From assembly GCA_012931725.1 (NCBI GenBank), contig CM022945.1:104190432-104254431 (forward strand): a stretch of DNA of 64,000 bases, given 5' to 3'. Positions 54,736 through 64,000 of this stretch are shown here, one piece after another (position 1 is the first letter of the stretch; each line of letters begins with the position of its first letter). The position numbers were made by a program, and so were the translations under genes. The notes under the pieces were generated by a model. It searched no databases, was not told where the DNA came from, and saw only the letters and a list, made by a program, of their open reading frames with translations. The stretch is from Litsea cubeba (lineage: Eukaryota > Streptophyta > Magnoliopsida > Laurales > Lauraceae).

Positions 54736-57671
54736 TGTAACGCCCCGTCCCTTAACCCCATATTAATTATAGTTAATTGCTTGATTAGTTAGTAAGTGCG
54801 TTTAGAGTCTTAGCGAGTCGGGTTTGACGTATGGATCATGAGTGCGAAGTCTCGCGCGAGTCCGATCTCATTTGGGTACAGTAGGTGTGGTTTGCAATTT
54901 CGGGAAGTTTTCAGGGGTTTATATGAGATTATGAATTTTTTGAGTTTAGGTGCATCGGGTAGGTTTCGGCATTTCATGAACTTCAGTCTTCAGTCGCGTT
55001 TCGATCTGACCCGTTGAAGAGGCCCAAATATCATCATTAGTAGAGCCAAAGACTAAACTTAAAATACCCTTTAACCTAACCTAAATATAAGCTCCCTCAC
55101 TCATCTCTTATCCCTTATTTCTCTCATTTCACTCTTTCTTGCAAAACCCATTCTCCTTCACTGTCTCCTCATTGCCGACGGTCACCGGAGCTCCGATGTC
55201 GCCGGTGAAGCTTCCAATCTCCTTCCCCAAGCTCCCAAGATCACTCTCATCTACTTTCTTAAGCTTTTCTCCCACAACCCACTCTAAGGTAAGCTCTCAA
55301 AGCTTGTAGACCTAGCTAATCTTCTTCCTTTGGCTTAGAAATGGATTAGAGGAACTCACCCAACCCATTTGCATTTCATTTGTAGAGAGGTTTTGGGTTT
55401 GGAAGCCATTTTCACAAGTTTGAGCTTGGAGAGGGTTTTTCCCCAAATTTCTTCTTGACTTTTGTCAAAGCTCTTCATCAAGGCAAGTAGATAACTATAT
55501 TTATGCATTTATATATTTGTTTTCCTTGATTTGGTTGATTGATGATGCTTAGACAACCCCTTGCTCATTTGTATCTTTTTTTGCTTGAAAACATGATAAA
55601 TGGACCTTATGTTTTGAATGAAATGGATTCTTAATTGAATAGATTGGTTGTAGATTTGAATGGACTTGATGAGAGGGGGTATGGTTGTATGTGGAGAGGG
55701 CTAGGCCCTATTTTTCCTTGTTTACAGGTGTGAATGAAGGAAGGGAGTGAATCTCCCCCTTTTGAATTGATCTCAGAATTTGCTTCAGAATTCTAAGAAT
55801 AGTTCGGTTAACCAAACCTGGGTGTCGGTCAACCGAACTGCAATTCGGTGACCCCTCGGTGACCTATCGGTTCCAATTCTAGAGTGTTGTAATTTTTCTA
55901 AAGGAGTTGCGAACTCGGTCACCCAGTCGGTCGACCCTCGGTCACCATGGTCGACCGAACTTCACTCGGCGACCTGTCGGTCCCATTTCCAGAGAGCATG
56001 TTTTTTGGGTGTTTTGTGCGGTCGATCGCCATGTCGGTCAACCCTCGGTTCACCGAACTATTCGGTTAACCGACCCTGTGGTTTTCTTGACCGAATTCCC
56101 CATTTTTGAAAGGGATTGTCCCTTGGTATATGGACTTAGGTGGAACCTTGATTACCCTTTTTGGACTCATTTGACTATGTACAAGGAACGTTTTGAGCCG
56201 ATGGTTCCTCGTAGTTATTCCGGTCTTCTCGGGTTTCAACTTATCTTAATCTTGAACGGATACCCTTCTTATATCTATACACGAAGAGGTTTCGTTCGGG
56301 TATCGCGAACCTAATTCCTTTCGTTGACTGAGTAGGGTTGTACGAGACTCCGGGGATAATAATTGACTTAGGATTGGATTGTTTATCGCTCCTGATTCTT
56401 AATTGTACCGTCTGGTACTGGCCACATGTAATGGACATGTTCTATAACTCTGTTTGCTTTACTTGGTTTTGTTTGGGATCACATGAAGAATTTAGATGAT
56501 GGTCTTATATAAGATCCCTTTGATGTTCCGTTTATTCTGAGGTATGTTTGAGGTGTTGAGGCTAGGGGGCTTAAATGTAAGGCTTGAAGAGGACAACTAT
56601 TGAAGTTTGTTTGAAGTATGATTTGATATGAGGCAAAGTAGTTTCTCTATTGTTTAATGAATCTTGTTTGTGCAAGAAAGCCTAGCCCTCACTGATTGTC
56701 TGTTTATGATTCTTTGTGTTAGGCACCACTCAGTTGTTAACGTTCTACACAGCTGGGGCACAACCTGTTTGAGGACTTTGAACTTAGAACCTTGAGGCAA
56801 GATTGGGTTAGAGCTCATGGGGACCGAGCCACATGAACCAAGAGAGGACCGTCAGCAGTTCGGGTTGGTGTAATGGACACCAATAGATGCCAATGGGGTA
56901 TGATCACTCTGAACACCAAGTTTTAATCCCAAATAATTGATATCTTCATCACGACTCAATGTGAGTATGAGAGGGCAATGACACTATCCCGTGGTAATTA
57001 GCATATGTGGACCGCCTACTTCGATAGTCTGTTTGTGATTCGAAATGCTAGGCATGTCTTACGATCAGAATGCTATGCATCTCTTATGATCTTGTCTAAC
57101 ATTTACTCTCTTTAGTGCTGCATATCTTGGGCGATTTATATATCTATTTGCTTGCCGACCGTCGTGTCTAATGATGCTACTCTTGGTGCATAGGTACCGA
57201 ACCTTTCTACCCCGAGGAGGAGACGACGGAAGAAGATCAAGCAGATCAGCCTGATGACTTGCTAGAGTACAGTACGGACGACAATGTATAGCCGTATCGA
57301 CTCCATAGAAGAGAGCCTTCATGTTTATTCTGGATTTAGATTCGTCTTTTGGTTCTTTTATAATTTTGATTAGGCCTAGTTTTAGCATGGCCTTCTTACT
57401 GTAATTAATACTTTTGTTTAACTATTTTAAACTTTAACTTTAGTTATGAAAGTTCAGTATTTGCTCTTAACTATACATCTCAAGATCCCATTTGTATTTC
57501 CGAAGCTTCCGCTACTTGTTATATATATTTGAGGAAATGTTTACACCTCACAGCGGTCTTCGATCCAGATGAGACATGATTGGGGGCAAGTTACACTTGA
57601 TTAGTGTTAGAAACTTTTTAATTAGCCCTAATCTCACGCATAACATCGGTTTCACTTTTGGGGGCGTGACA
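54736..57671 (+). mobile_element. Solo LTR, 2.9 kb, probably Ty3/gypsy-type
   Basis: It begins TGTAACGCCCCGTCCC and ends GGGGGCGTGACA, giving TG...CA termini with short inverted ends. A perfect 5-bp duplication GATCA flanks it (54731-54735 and 57672-57676). Block X has one GATCA at 20450-20454. There is no second LTR, primer-binding site, gag or pol, so it is a recombination-derived solo LTR. The orientation and gypsy assignment are inferred from the TGTAACGCCCC start common in large plant gypsy LTRs. Frames within it, such as 55907-56314, are not genes. Confidence 0.88.
55800..56095. repeat. Cluster of TCGGTNACC-type words within the LTR
   Basis: More than a dozen copies or half-copies of TCGGTCGACC, CGGTTAACCGA, TCGGTGACC and ACCGAAC lie within 300 bases. 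Many are self-complementary (GGTCGACC, GGTTAACC). It may be a transcription factor or structural array of the LTR. Confidence 0.65.
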
Positions 57672-57676
57672 GATCA

Positions 57677-58440
57677 TATCTTAACTGGACCGATCTTTCT
57701 CCTATTTCCTTGAAGCCCGTTTGTTTCATTCAATTGAATTCCTAGGAAATAGGAGAGTTTGCATCTTATAAGTGCTTATAAACAAAGCATCAAAGGTGAA
57801 TATCCAAAAATGATCATTAAATAGCCTCTCTTTTAATGGAAATTGAACAATAAATGATGGAAAATGAATAGCTAAACCATCACCTTATTAATTTAAATCC
57901 TTTAAAAGTCAATAACTCATGCACATTATCCCTTCTTTATATCATTCACTCCTCGCTTCTTTAATAGTAATCCTTGGGCGGAGCTCATTTTATCATGAAG
58001 TTCTATGTATTTCCTATCATTAAGATTTTCGTTTGAGTGGTGCAGGCCATGGCCAAGTTAAGAAGTTAAATAATAAAATAGGATTTTTTAAAGATACTAT
58101 TCAAGAAATTTTTTCAATCTCGTGGGTGCGGTTGCGCCCGCGTCATAACACCTATGTCCGCCGGTGTTCATATGCATTCCATGTAAACAAACAGGCCCTC
58201 ATGGTCAAGACTATCTTTGCTTTTGATCCAACCATGCTGCATGTACAAACTATCCCTAATTGGATTGATAATGTGTGAAATATATAGTTAACATTGTATT
58301 GTAACTTACCTGTCCCAGCATCAGGTAAGCATTACATAACGACAACTGGGGTTGAGAAAAAAAGAGAACCGGTGTAGTACAAAATTCAGAGATGATAGAA
58401 ATAAGCATCTTTTCATTATCTTGCTTAAACAGTGACTAAC
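57677..58440. other. Intergenic DNA downstream of gene D
   Basis: No gene. Matches 20455-21130, with a short Y-specific piece at about 58020-58165. Confidence 0.5.
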
Positions 58441-58589
58441 ATTACTTATTGTAACGCGATAGTGGGAGAGACCTCTCCTGACTCAAGTACCATGACATAG
58501 ATGATAGAAGACAGAGCTTATACACTACATGAACAGGAGTCATGGACGACTGATTGATAGAAGTAGAATTACTGATGATAGCTTCAATT

Positions 58590-59795
58590 TTAATTAATAG
58601 TGAAGCCGCCACCTCCACTAATTTGTGGTCCCATATTAGTGCTTCCTCCTCCATCTGCTTTGTTACCACCTTGGACTTGTGGATTGTATTGTCCCCCACC
58701 AGTCTGGACATTTTTAGTTTTGTTATTAGCCTGAGGCGGTGGGGTTTTCTTAGAGCCAAAAAGACTGAATTGGAAGTCCTGCAACAGCAGCCATAAATGA
58801 ATTAGAGAACAGAAAAAAACTAGGTTTGGTATTTGTAAATTTGAGTCCATGAATAGTGTGAAGCACTTTACTTCAGAAAAGAATTTCTTTAATTATCTAC
58901 AAGGGTATGGCATGTAGGTGGGGTTCATTTATTCTCTATATGACGTATGTTACTGTTTGTTATTAACCATCTATATTATTGGCCATGAAACCAAGAAGCT
59001 AACATCTGGTCTTTAGAGTAAAATCACCAGTTTGATATTCGATCGGAAGGTTAGAAATCATCCTCAGCAGTTAATTTTTGAGAAATGCCTTATCTTGACC
59101 TATCCTTCTACTTGGGCTCATTTATTTGCTCGAAGTATTCAATTTATAGGATTAATTGACAGTAAAAACTCACAAACGGCCATCAAATCGTGTCCCCTTT
59201 GTTAGGAAATGATTGCTCAACTATTATCCTAGTAAATCAAATCTAATGAAAGTGAAGAGTAGTTGGATCTATGACTTCACATTAAGGGCCTGTGGATTTA
59301 AATTAACAAGAATTCTAGTTAATGTCTTCCTACAAGATACCTAAAATTGAAGAAACGAAGATGACGATCCACAAACAGCCGCCAATTTAATCTATAGTCC
59401 ATCAAGTGATGATTCACAAATGGGCGCCTTCAGTGTAAAATTAATGATTATCCAAACATCATCTTGGATATCATATCCTAGGAATGTTCAGAGTCCCATC
59501 TATTTCTTCACCTTATATCCTTCTCTAATCACTTACATTTATATTCATTCATAGGAATCCATTTTACTATGAGTTCATAGGAATTTAATACAATTCAAAC
59601 AAACATGCCCTCAATCCTTCACTCTATATTACTTTGCTAGAATGCTGAAACTCGCTATATCACAAACCTTTAGGAATTTAATAAAGTCAAGTTCAAGGGT
59701 GCATGAGTTTGAGTCTCTTGTGAAGTGAAAAATATCTAAAAAATGAAAACAAAGATATTCTAAATGACATTTGATAGAGAGAGAAAGGGTACCAT
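58590..59795 (-). CDS. Small glycine/asparagine-rich protein, gene D (63 aa, two exons)
   Basis: Start codon alone in exon 1 (59795-59793), then an intron of 1014 bases opening GTACCC and closing GTTGCAG, then exon 2 at 58778-58590 ending TAA. It encodes the same protein as gene A except Thr for Ile in GGGSTNMGPQ, with silent differences as well. Leader, TATA box and upstream block are almost the same as in gene A, reflecting the X/Y duplication. The introns of A and D align but carry more differences and indels than the exons. No signal peptide or known domain. Function unknown. Confidence 0.75.
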
Positions 59796-59877
59796 GGCTA
59801 TGCAAGTTAGGAGAAACGATCTTGAAGAGTTGAGAAGTTTGAAAGTTGCTTGCAGCTACCAAGGTCACCAATCCACT

Positions 59878-59884
59878 TTATATA
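59878..59884 (-). promoter_or_regulatory. TATA box of gene D
   Basis: TATATAA on the minus strand, 89 bp before the ATG, which is the first ATG after the box. Confidence 0.7.
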
Positions 59885-59970
59885 GACATCAATTCAGTAT
59901 CCCTGAAAACTGAAATTGATTTACAGTGCCTATGAGAAGGTTCCCATTAGAAGGGATAGCTTGCAGTATC

Positions 59971-60013
59971 GCCCATCCTGGTCATTTCGGTGGTTCCTGT
60001 TTATTATAAATAG
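59971..60013 (-). promoter_or_regulatory. Conserved upstream block of gene D
   Basis: Minus strand CACCGAAATGACCAGGATGGG, the same block as in gene A (22600-22643) and, altered, gene B (34868-34895). Confidence 0.45.
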
Positions 60014-60229
60014 GACAAGAGAGAATAAAGTGAAAGAATAAAGTAAAAAGAATATAGTTCCAAGCTAAGTGAGTACCGCCCTTCACATGGCACAATGATA
60101 AAGCATAGTCTCGTCACATGAGGCTTGGTGCCTGTCATCAGTCATGTTTGCATAAGATATATAGAAATTAAATACACAGACATTTATAGTGAAACTAGCT
60201 ACACCAAAGAATTATTAAATGGGGGTGAA

Positions 60230-61095
60230 AAATATAAGGCTAAGATATAGAGTACTATGGCAATAATAGCTAGGAATTCAATCCCATCTTCCCTTTATTC
60301 AATTTCCACTAAAGGAAAGATTACTTAGTAGTCATTGTTATATATTTATCATTGGTTCTTTATTTTTAATCACTTAGAAATATAATCTTATGCCAAGTAC
60401 ATGAAACAAAATACCAAGGGTTGCTCAGGTTGGTTAGCAACTCCCTCACCCAGCTGCCCATGGTTTGATCTTGGGTATGTTGCTCTCGTTCCACGTGTGT
60501 GAGCGAACTCTTCTTGACCGTGCGGGCTCTCTCATTGGCCCCACCCCCGTGATTGGGGTTAAAAATGGAAAAACTTAAAAAAAGTATAAAAATTTTGGCT
60601 CATTTTTTCAAACAAGTACATGAGGATTTGAATATTTCAAAAAAGTATAGAAGTTATTTGTTTCAAAAATGTATAAAGTTTTTCATATTTCTTTAAACCA
60701 AGTCCTCTCGATGATTTTTAAAAAAAATTACAAAAAAATGCCCTTATGACAAGCTTTTGTCTTTCTTAACCTTCTTTTATTCTAAAAATCAATGCAAAAA
60801 AACTCACTTTATGGGCCTTATTAACCAAATGGTTACGGCAGGATACCTTATTTTGATGGTTCAGTTACCTAGAAGAGTGCTAGAATTGGTCTTAGGGTTC
60901 TTTTATCTGTATTCTCATATGGCTCAAGTCTCAACTTGATTTTGATGATCATAAGTTCATATATAACCATATAATTAAGCTAGTTTTTCAATCATTTAGA
61001 ATCTATATGAACCCTACTTTTTTAACCATCTATACATAGAGGTAGTTGAAGCCCCCACTAGGTCGTTTGGGTCAGACTTGATCATTTCTTATCTT
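60230..61095. other. Y-specific intergenic DNA with a SINE-like patch
   Basis: No supportable gene. At 60418-60480 the plus strand has GGTTGCTCAGGTTGGTTAGC (A-box-like) and CATGGTTTGATCTTGG (B-box-like), so a decayed SINE is likely. A frame of 60 codons at 60757 has no recognisable domain. Confidence 0.4.
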
Positions 61096-61100
61096 ATTTG

Positions 61101-62861
61101 TGTTGGGATTGGTGTATGCCCTAAAGCCCACTAGCTGCACTCTCATCTTTTGTTACTGGATATTTACTGGTTATTTAATGGAACGACTCTCTTCTGCTTA
61201 TACATGTATATATGTATGGTTGTGTAAGGCCCATTGTTTCTAGTAATTGAATTAGGTGTGTAGTGTCTACACACAGATAGGTTTAATTCATGGACACTGG
61301 AAACAACATATTTGTTCATATCTGAAAGATGGAGCTGGGCACTTCATCTTGGTATAAGTTATAATGAGAGACTCTCCTGAATTCAGGGTGACTTACCTAA
61401 GTCATGGGAGGACTTTCCCGGATTTATCTCATTAGTGTATATGCAATGCATTGAACAGGACCATAGTAGGTATAATCTCTAAAATAGTACTATCACCGAG
61501 AGAGATCAAGTCACCTTATGCTACTGAGTGAACAGTGCTCTTAATCTTGAACATTTGTGGATGAACTGACGAAGTCAAGTTCTCATGCTTTAATTCACTA
61601 TGGGTGAGATTCTTTTCATGGGTCAACAACTCTGTGTTTTGCGTACTCGGACTTGATCAGTTGGGACGTGCAGATGCAATAAAGAATCTATGCCATCTAA
61701 CGATGGAATGATCGTCCCCTTAGAATTATCCGATTAATCATCAAAATCTAAGATCTTAGTATATGAATGTTCCATATGGATATTGAACTTGTGGGTCGCT
61801 CCCTGGACCAAGAGAATGATATCCGGATGATGATTATGTTAAGGATATGAAGTTCTAAGGTCTAGATGTAATCGAGAAGGTTGATAGTACATGTGATAAC
61901 GTGACTCGATTATGGATGTTACATAGAGGGGCATTTAGGTCATTACACTTAGTAGGTCGAAGACAACTGTCATTTTCTGACGAGCTTATTATATTATATA
62001 TTTGTTCCTGGAGTTCAACTATAACTCTTTAGTGGAATGAGTTAAGGTTAAAATGATCTTTATGTTGCTATGGGTTTAGCATGGATATTTTGGTCATTTT
62101 GGGAGCCAATGGCAAATATGTCTTTTGGTCCCTTCCCTAGTCACTTTCCAAGAATGGCATGGTTTTCCAAGTTGTTTAGATAACATTTGGTTGAATTATT
62201 TTAGTGGAAAAATAATTTTGAGTTTAAATTCAAATAGGCCTTTGATAGCATACATGAATTTAATTCTAGATAAATTATTTGTGGGCTATGGTGTGCATTA
62301 GTATGTGGGACGTCCATAATGGGATTTCCATGGGTGAGGTTTTCAATTTTGAGTAGGTCTCTCTACTTGGAAGGTTGGACTCCTCTTTGGATTGGTATTC
62401 CTATTAGAAAGTTTCATTTTTGAATTAGAAACTTAAATTAGTAAGTGTTGTACAACTAGGATTACTAATTGCCAAAGTTTGTGAGATGTACCTTAGTTTC
62501 CTTTTCTAATTGGAGTGTTTCTAAAAGGAAATAAATCTTTAGATTATACTTTCCTTTTAGGACATCTATGAGAATTAGAAGAGATAGTCTTTAAGGATAG
62601 GATTCCAAAGTTTCTATAAAAGGATGATGCTTCCCCTCTTGGACGTCCAACACTAAGCAACATACTAAGAGGAGAAATAGTCCCACACGTCCAGCCTTTG
62701 GATTCTTTCTTCTTCATTGAAGAAAGTTTAAGGTCTGAGATTTTTCCATAGGAAATAGTTCTCAAATCCCTAGATTAAGATCCCACCATCTTAGCCAATC
62801 AGATTTGGAAGTGAGATAGAGAAGAAGATCAAATGCAATACTACTGCAGAAAATTACAGCA
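61101..62861 (+). mobile_element. Solo LTR, 1.76 kb, probably Ty1/copia-type
   Basis: Begins TGTTGGGATTGGTGTATGCC and ends ATTACAGCA, with TG...CA termini. A perfect 5-bp duplication ATTTG flanks it (61096-61100 and 62862-62866). The start resembles LTRs of the SIRE/Maximus copia group (from memory). No internal retroviral-type genes or second LTR. Short frames inside are not genes. Confidence 0.78.
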
Positions 62862-62866
62862 ATTTG

Positions 62867-64000
62867 TTTGGTAATTGCAAGTCTGAGTTCGGCCTTTTGG
62901 ATTTATTATTTCAGAGATTTGAAGTCTACAAATCTTCAAGGTAATAGTCTTCTTGGTTCTCCTTAAATTATACACTTGTTGGTCATGAATTCATGGAGTT
63001 CTTTTGCGATTACTATGGCTGATTTATGCTGTCCAAATCAGATTTTTTTTAAAATTTGTCATGTTACAAATTAGCCATGAATGTCTTCCGCTAGTGATGT
63101 TCAGATCTGAATCGCAGTTTCTTTCAATCTGATTTATTGAAAGAAGATTTTGAAAAATGACACAATGGTCATATTTTTCTTTTTCAAAAAAAAACAAATA
63201 TCGTGATAACTTGATTGAAAAAATTATGAGAAATTCTTGTACTCTTGAAATTTTCAAATCTTAATTTTTTTTTTTTTTGAAAACAAGCTAAAAGTTTATA
63301 CTATTTTAAAATTCTCCCAAAAAGCGTACATAAAACAAACGAAGCCCTTTGAAGCCACTAACAACAACAACAACAACAACAATAATAAGAATAATAATAA
63401 TTATTATTATTATTATAGCTAATCCACTGAACGCATTTAAGAGTCCACTTAACAGGCACTTGGTATAAATGGTGTGGCTCAATGGGTCAAAAAATGGTCT
63501 CTCAGATTAGTTCTACTAAAGATATTTAGCCTCATCAAAAACTAGTGCAGGCTCTCATATCAAAGCAAATAAAAGTAGACTGTTGATATAATGGAAGTAG
63601 GTCGTTTTGCGATTGATCGAATAATTACAATCAACATCACATGGGGATCTACAACAACAACAACAAAAAAAAAAGGGCATCACATGGGGATGATATTCAT
63701 ACATACCGAATCCATGGCCTGACTCCACACTAATTAAGTATGCTTGACTAGCAGTTCGGTTAGCTATCGCATAACATTTTCATTGTACAAAATATAATTA
63801 GATGGTGGATTAATTGGATAGATGGCTCTCAACCGTCTCCCCCCCTTCAAGCGATCCAATTTCTCAAGCTGATATCATTTCCATTTAGTGTAGGGGCCAT
63901 TTTGAGAGCAAAGAATGGCTTACTTTTTAAGGGAAAATTTTGAATCCGATCAAGGCAATTTCAATGGTAATAAATGTTACTTTTACTCCTAAGTTTTAGG
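62867..64000. other. Intergenic DNA to the window end
   Basis: No gene. It holds a microsatellite of AAC then AAT and ATT triplets (about 63360-63416), and from about 63470 sequence that matches block X at 22850-23330. T runs occur near 63043 and 63266. Confidence 0.5.

Larger units (their letters stand above)
43684..64000. repeat. Block Y of the segmental duplication (partner 4098-23340)
   Basis: Collinear with block X in the same orientation, about 40 kb away. It ends in sequence matching 23340, so the duplication may continue beyond the window. Y-specific insertions are about 45440-47960 (with gene C), the Mutator-like element at 48777-52811, the solo LTR at 54736-57671 and about 60230-63440. 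Confidence 0.8.

Noticed and set aside
55907..56314. 135-codon frame
   Set aside because: Lies inside the solo LTR across the TCGGT array; no domain and no relative expected there.

Overview
This window looks like nuclear DNA of a flowering plant and is dominated by transposable elements. The evidence is two plant-type LINE-1 elements (a DUF4283/zinc-knuckle ORF1 and an endonuclease plus reverse transcriptase ORF2), an RTE-type LINE tail, CACTA, hAT and Mutator-like elements with clean target-site duplications (TSDs), two solo LTRs, fragments of a pentatricopeptide-repeat (PPR) gene, TATA-box genes with GT-AG introns, and long A/T and C/G homopolymers. The species cannot be fixed from the sequence. 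No rRNA, true tRNA gene, CRISPR array or bacterial-type operon is visible.

The only host genes I can support are a dispersed tandem family of very small minus-strand genes: an exon 1 at the left edge (E), A (about 21.3-22.5 kb), B (32.7-34.8 kb), C (46.5-47.4 kb) and D (58.6-59.9 kb). Each has a TATATAA box 82-100 bp before the first ATG. In A to D exon 1 contributes only the start codon, split off by a GT intron of 0.6-1.9 kb. A single second exon encodes a 62-63 residue, cysteine-free, Gly/Asn/Gln-rich protein beginning M-D-(F/I)-QFSL and ending FTIN. I do not recognise the family. It is my candidate for an undescribed system.

Two long stretches are diverged copies of each other in the same orientation: X (about 4.1-23.3 kb, holding gene A) and Y (about 43.7-64.0 kb, holding genes C and D). 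They differ mainly by later insertions. X gained an intact 5.6 kb LINE-1, a 3.2 kb CACTA element with an internal 170-bp tandem array, and a 1.1 kb hAT element. Y gained a 4.0 kb Mutator-like element carrying PPR gene pieces and a 2.9 kb solo LTR. In each case the other copy shows the unoccupied site. A further 1.76 kb solo LTR sits in a part of Y that has no match in X.

The middle (23.4-43.6 kb) holds gene B, a cluster of tRNA-like SINE heads, direct repeats, fold-back elements, a Mutator-like element with roughly 250-bp inverted ends, an hAT element and a 5'-truncated LINE-1 on the minus strand. The left edge (0-4.1 kb) holds exon 1 of gene E, a fold-back element, short tandem repeats, a decayed RTE LINE 3' end and a small CACTA element. 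The remaining intergenic DNA is AT-rich and shows no supportable gene.
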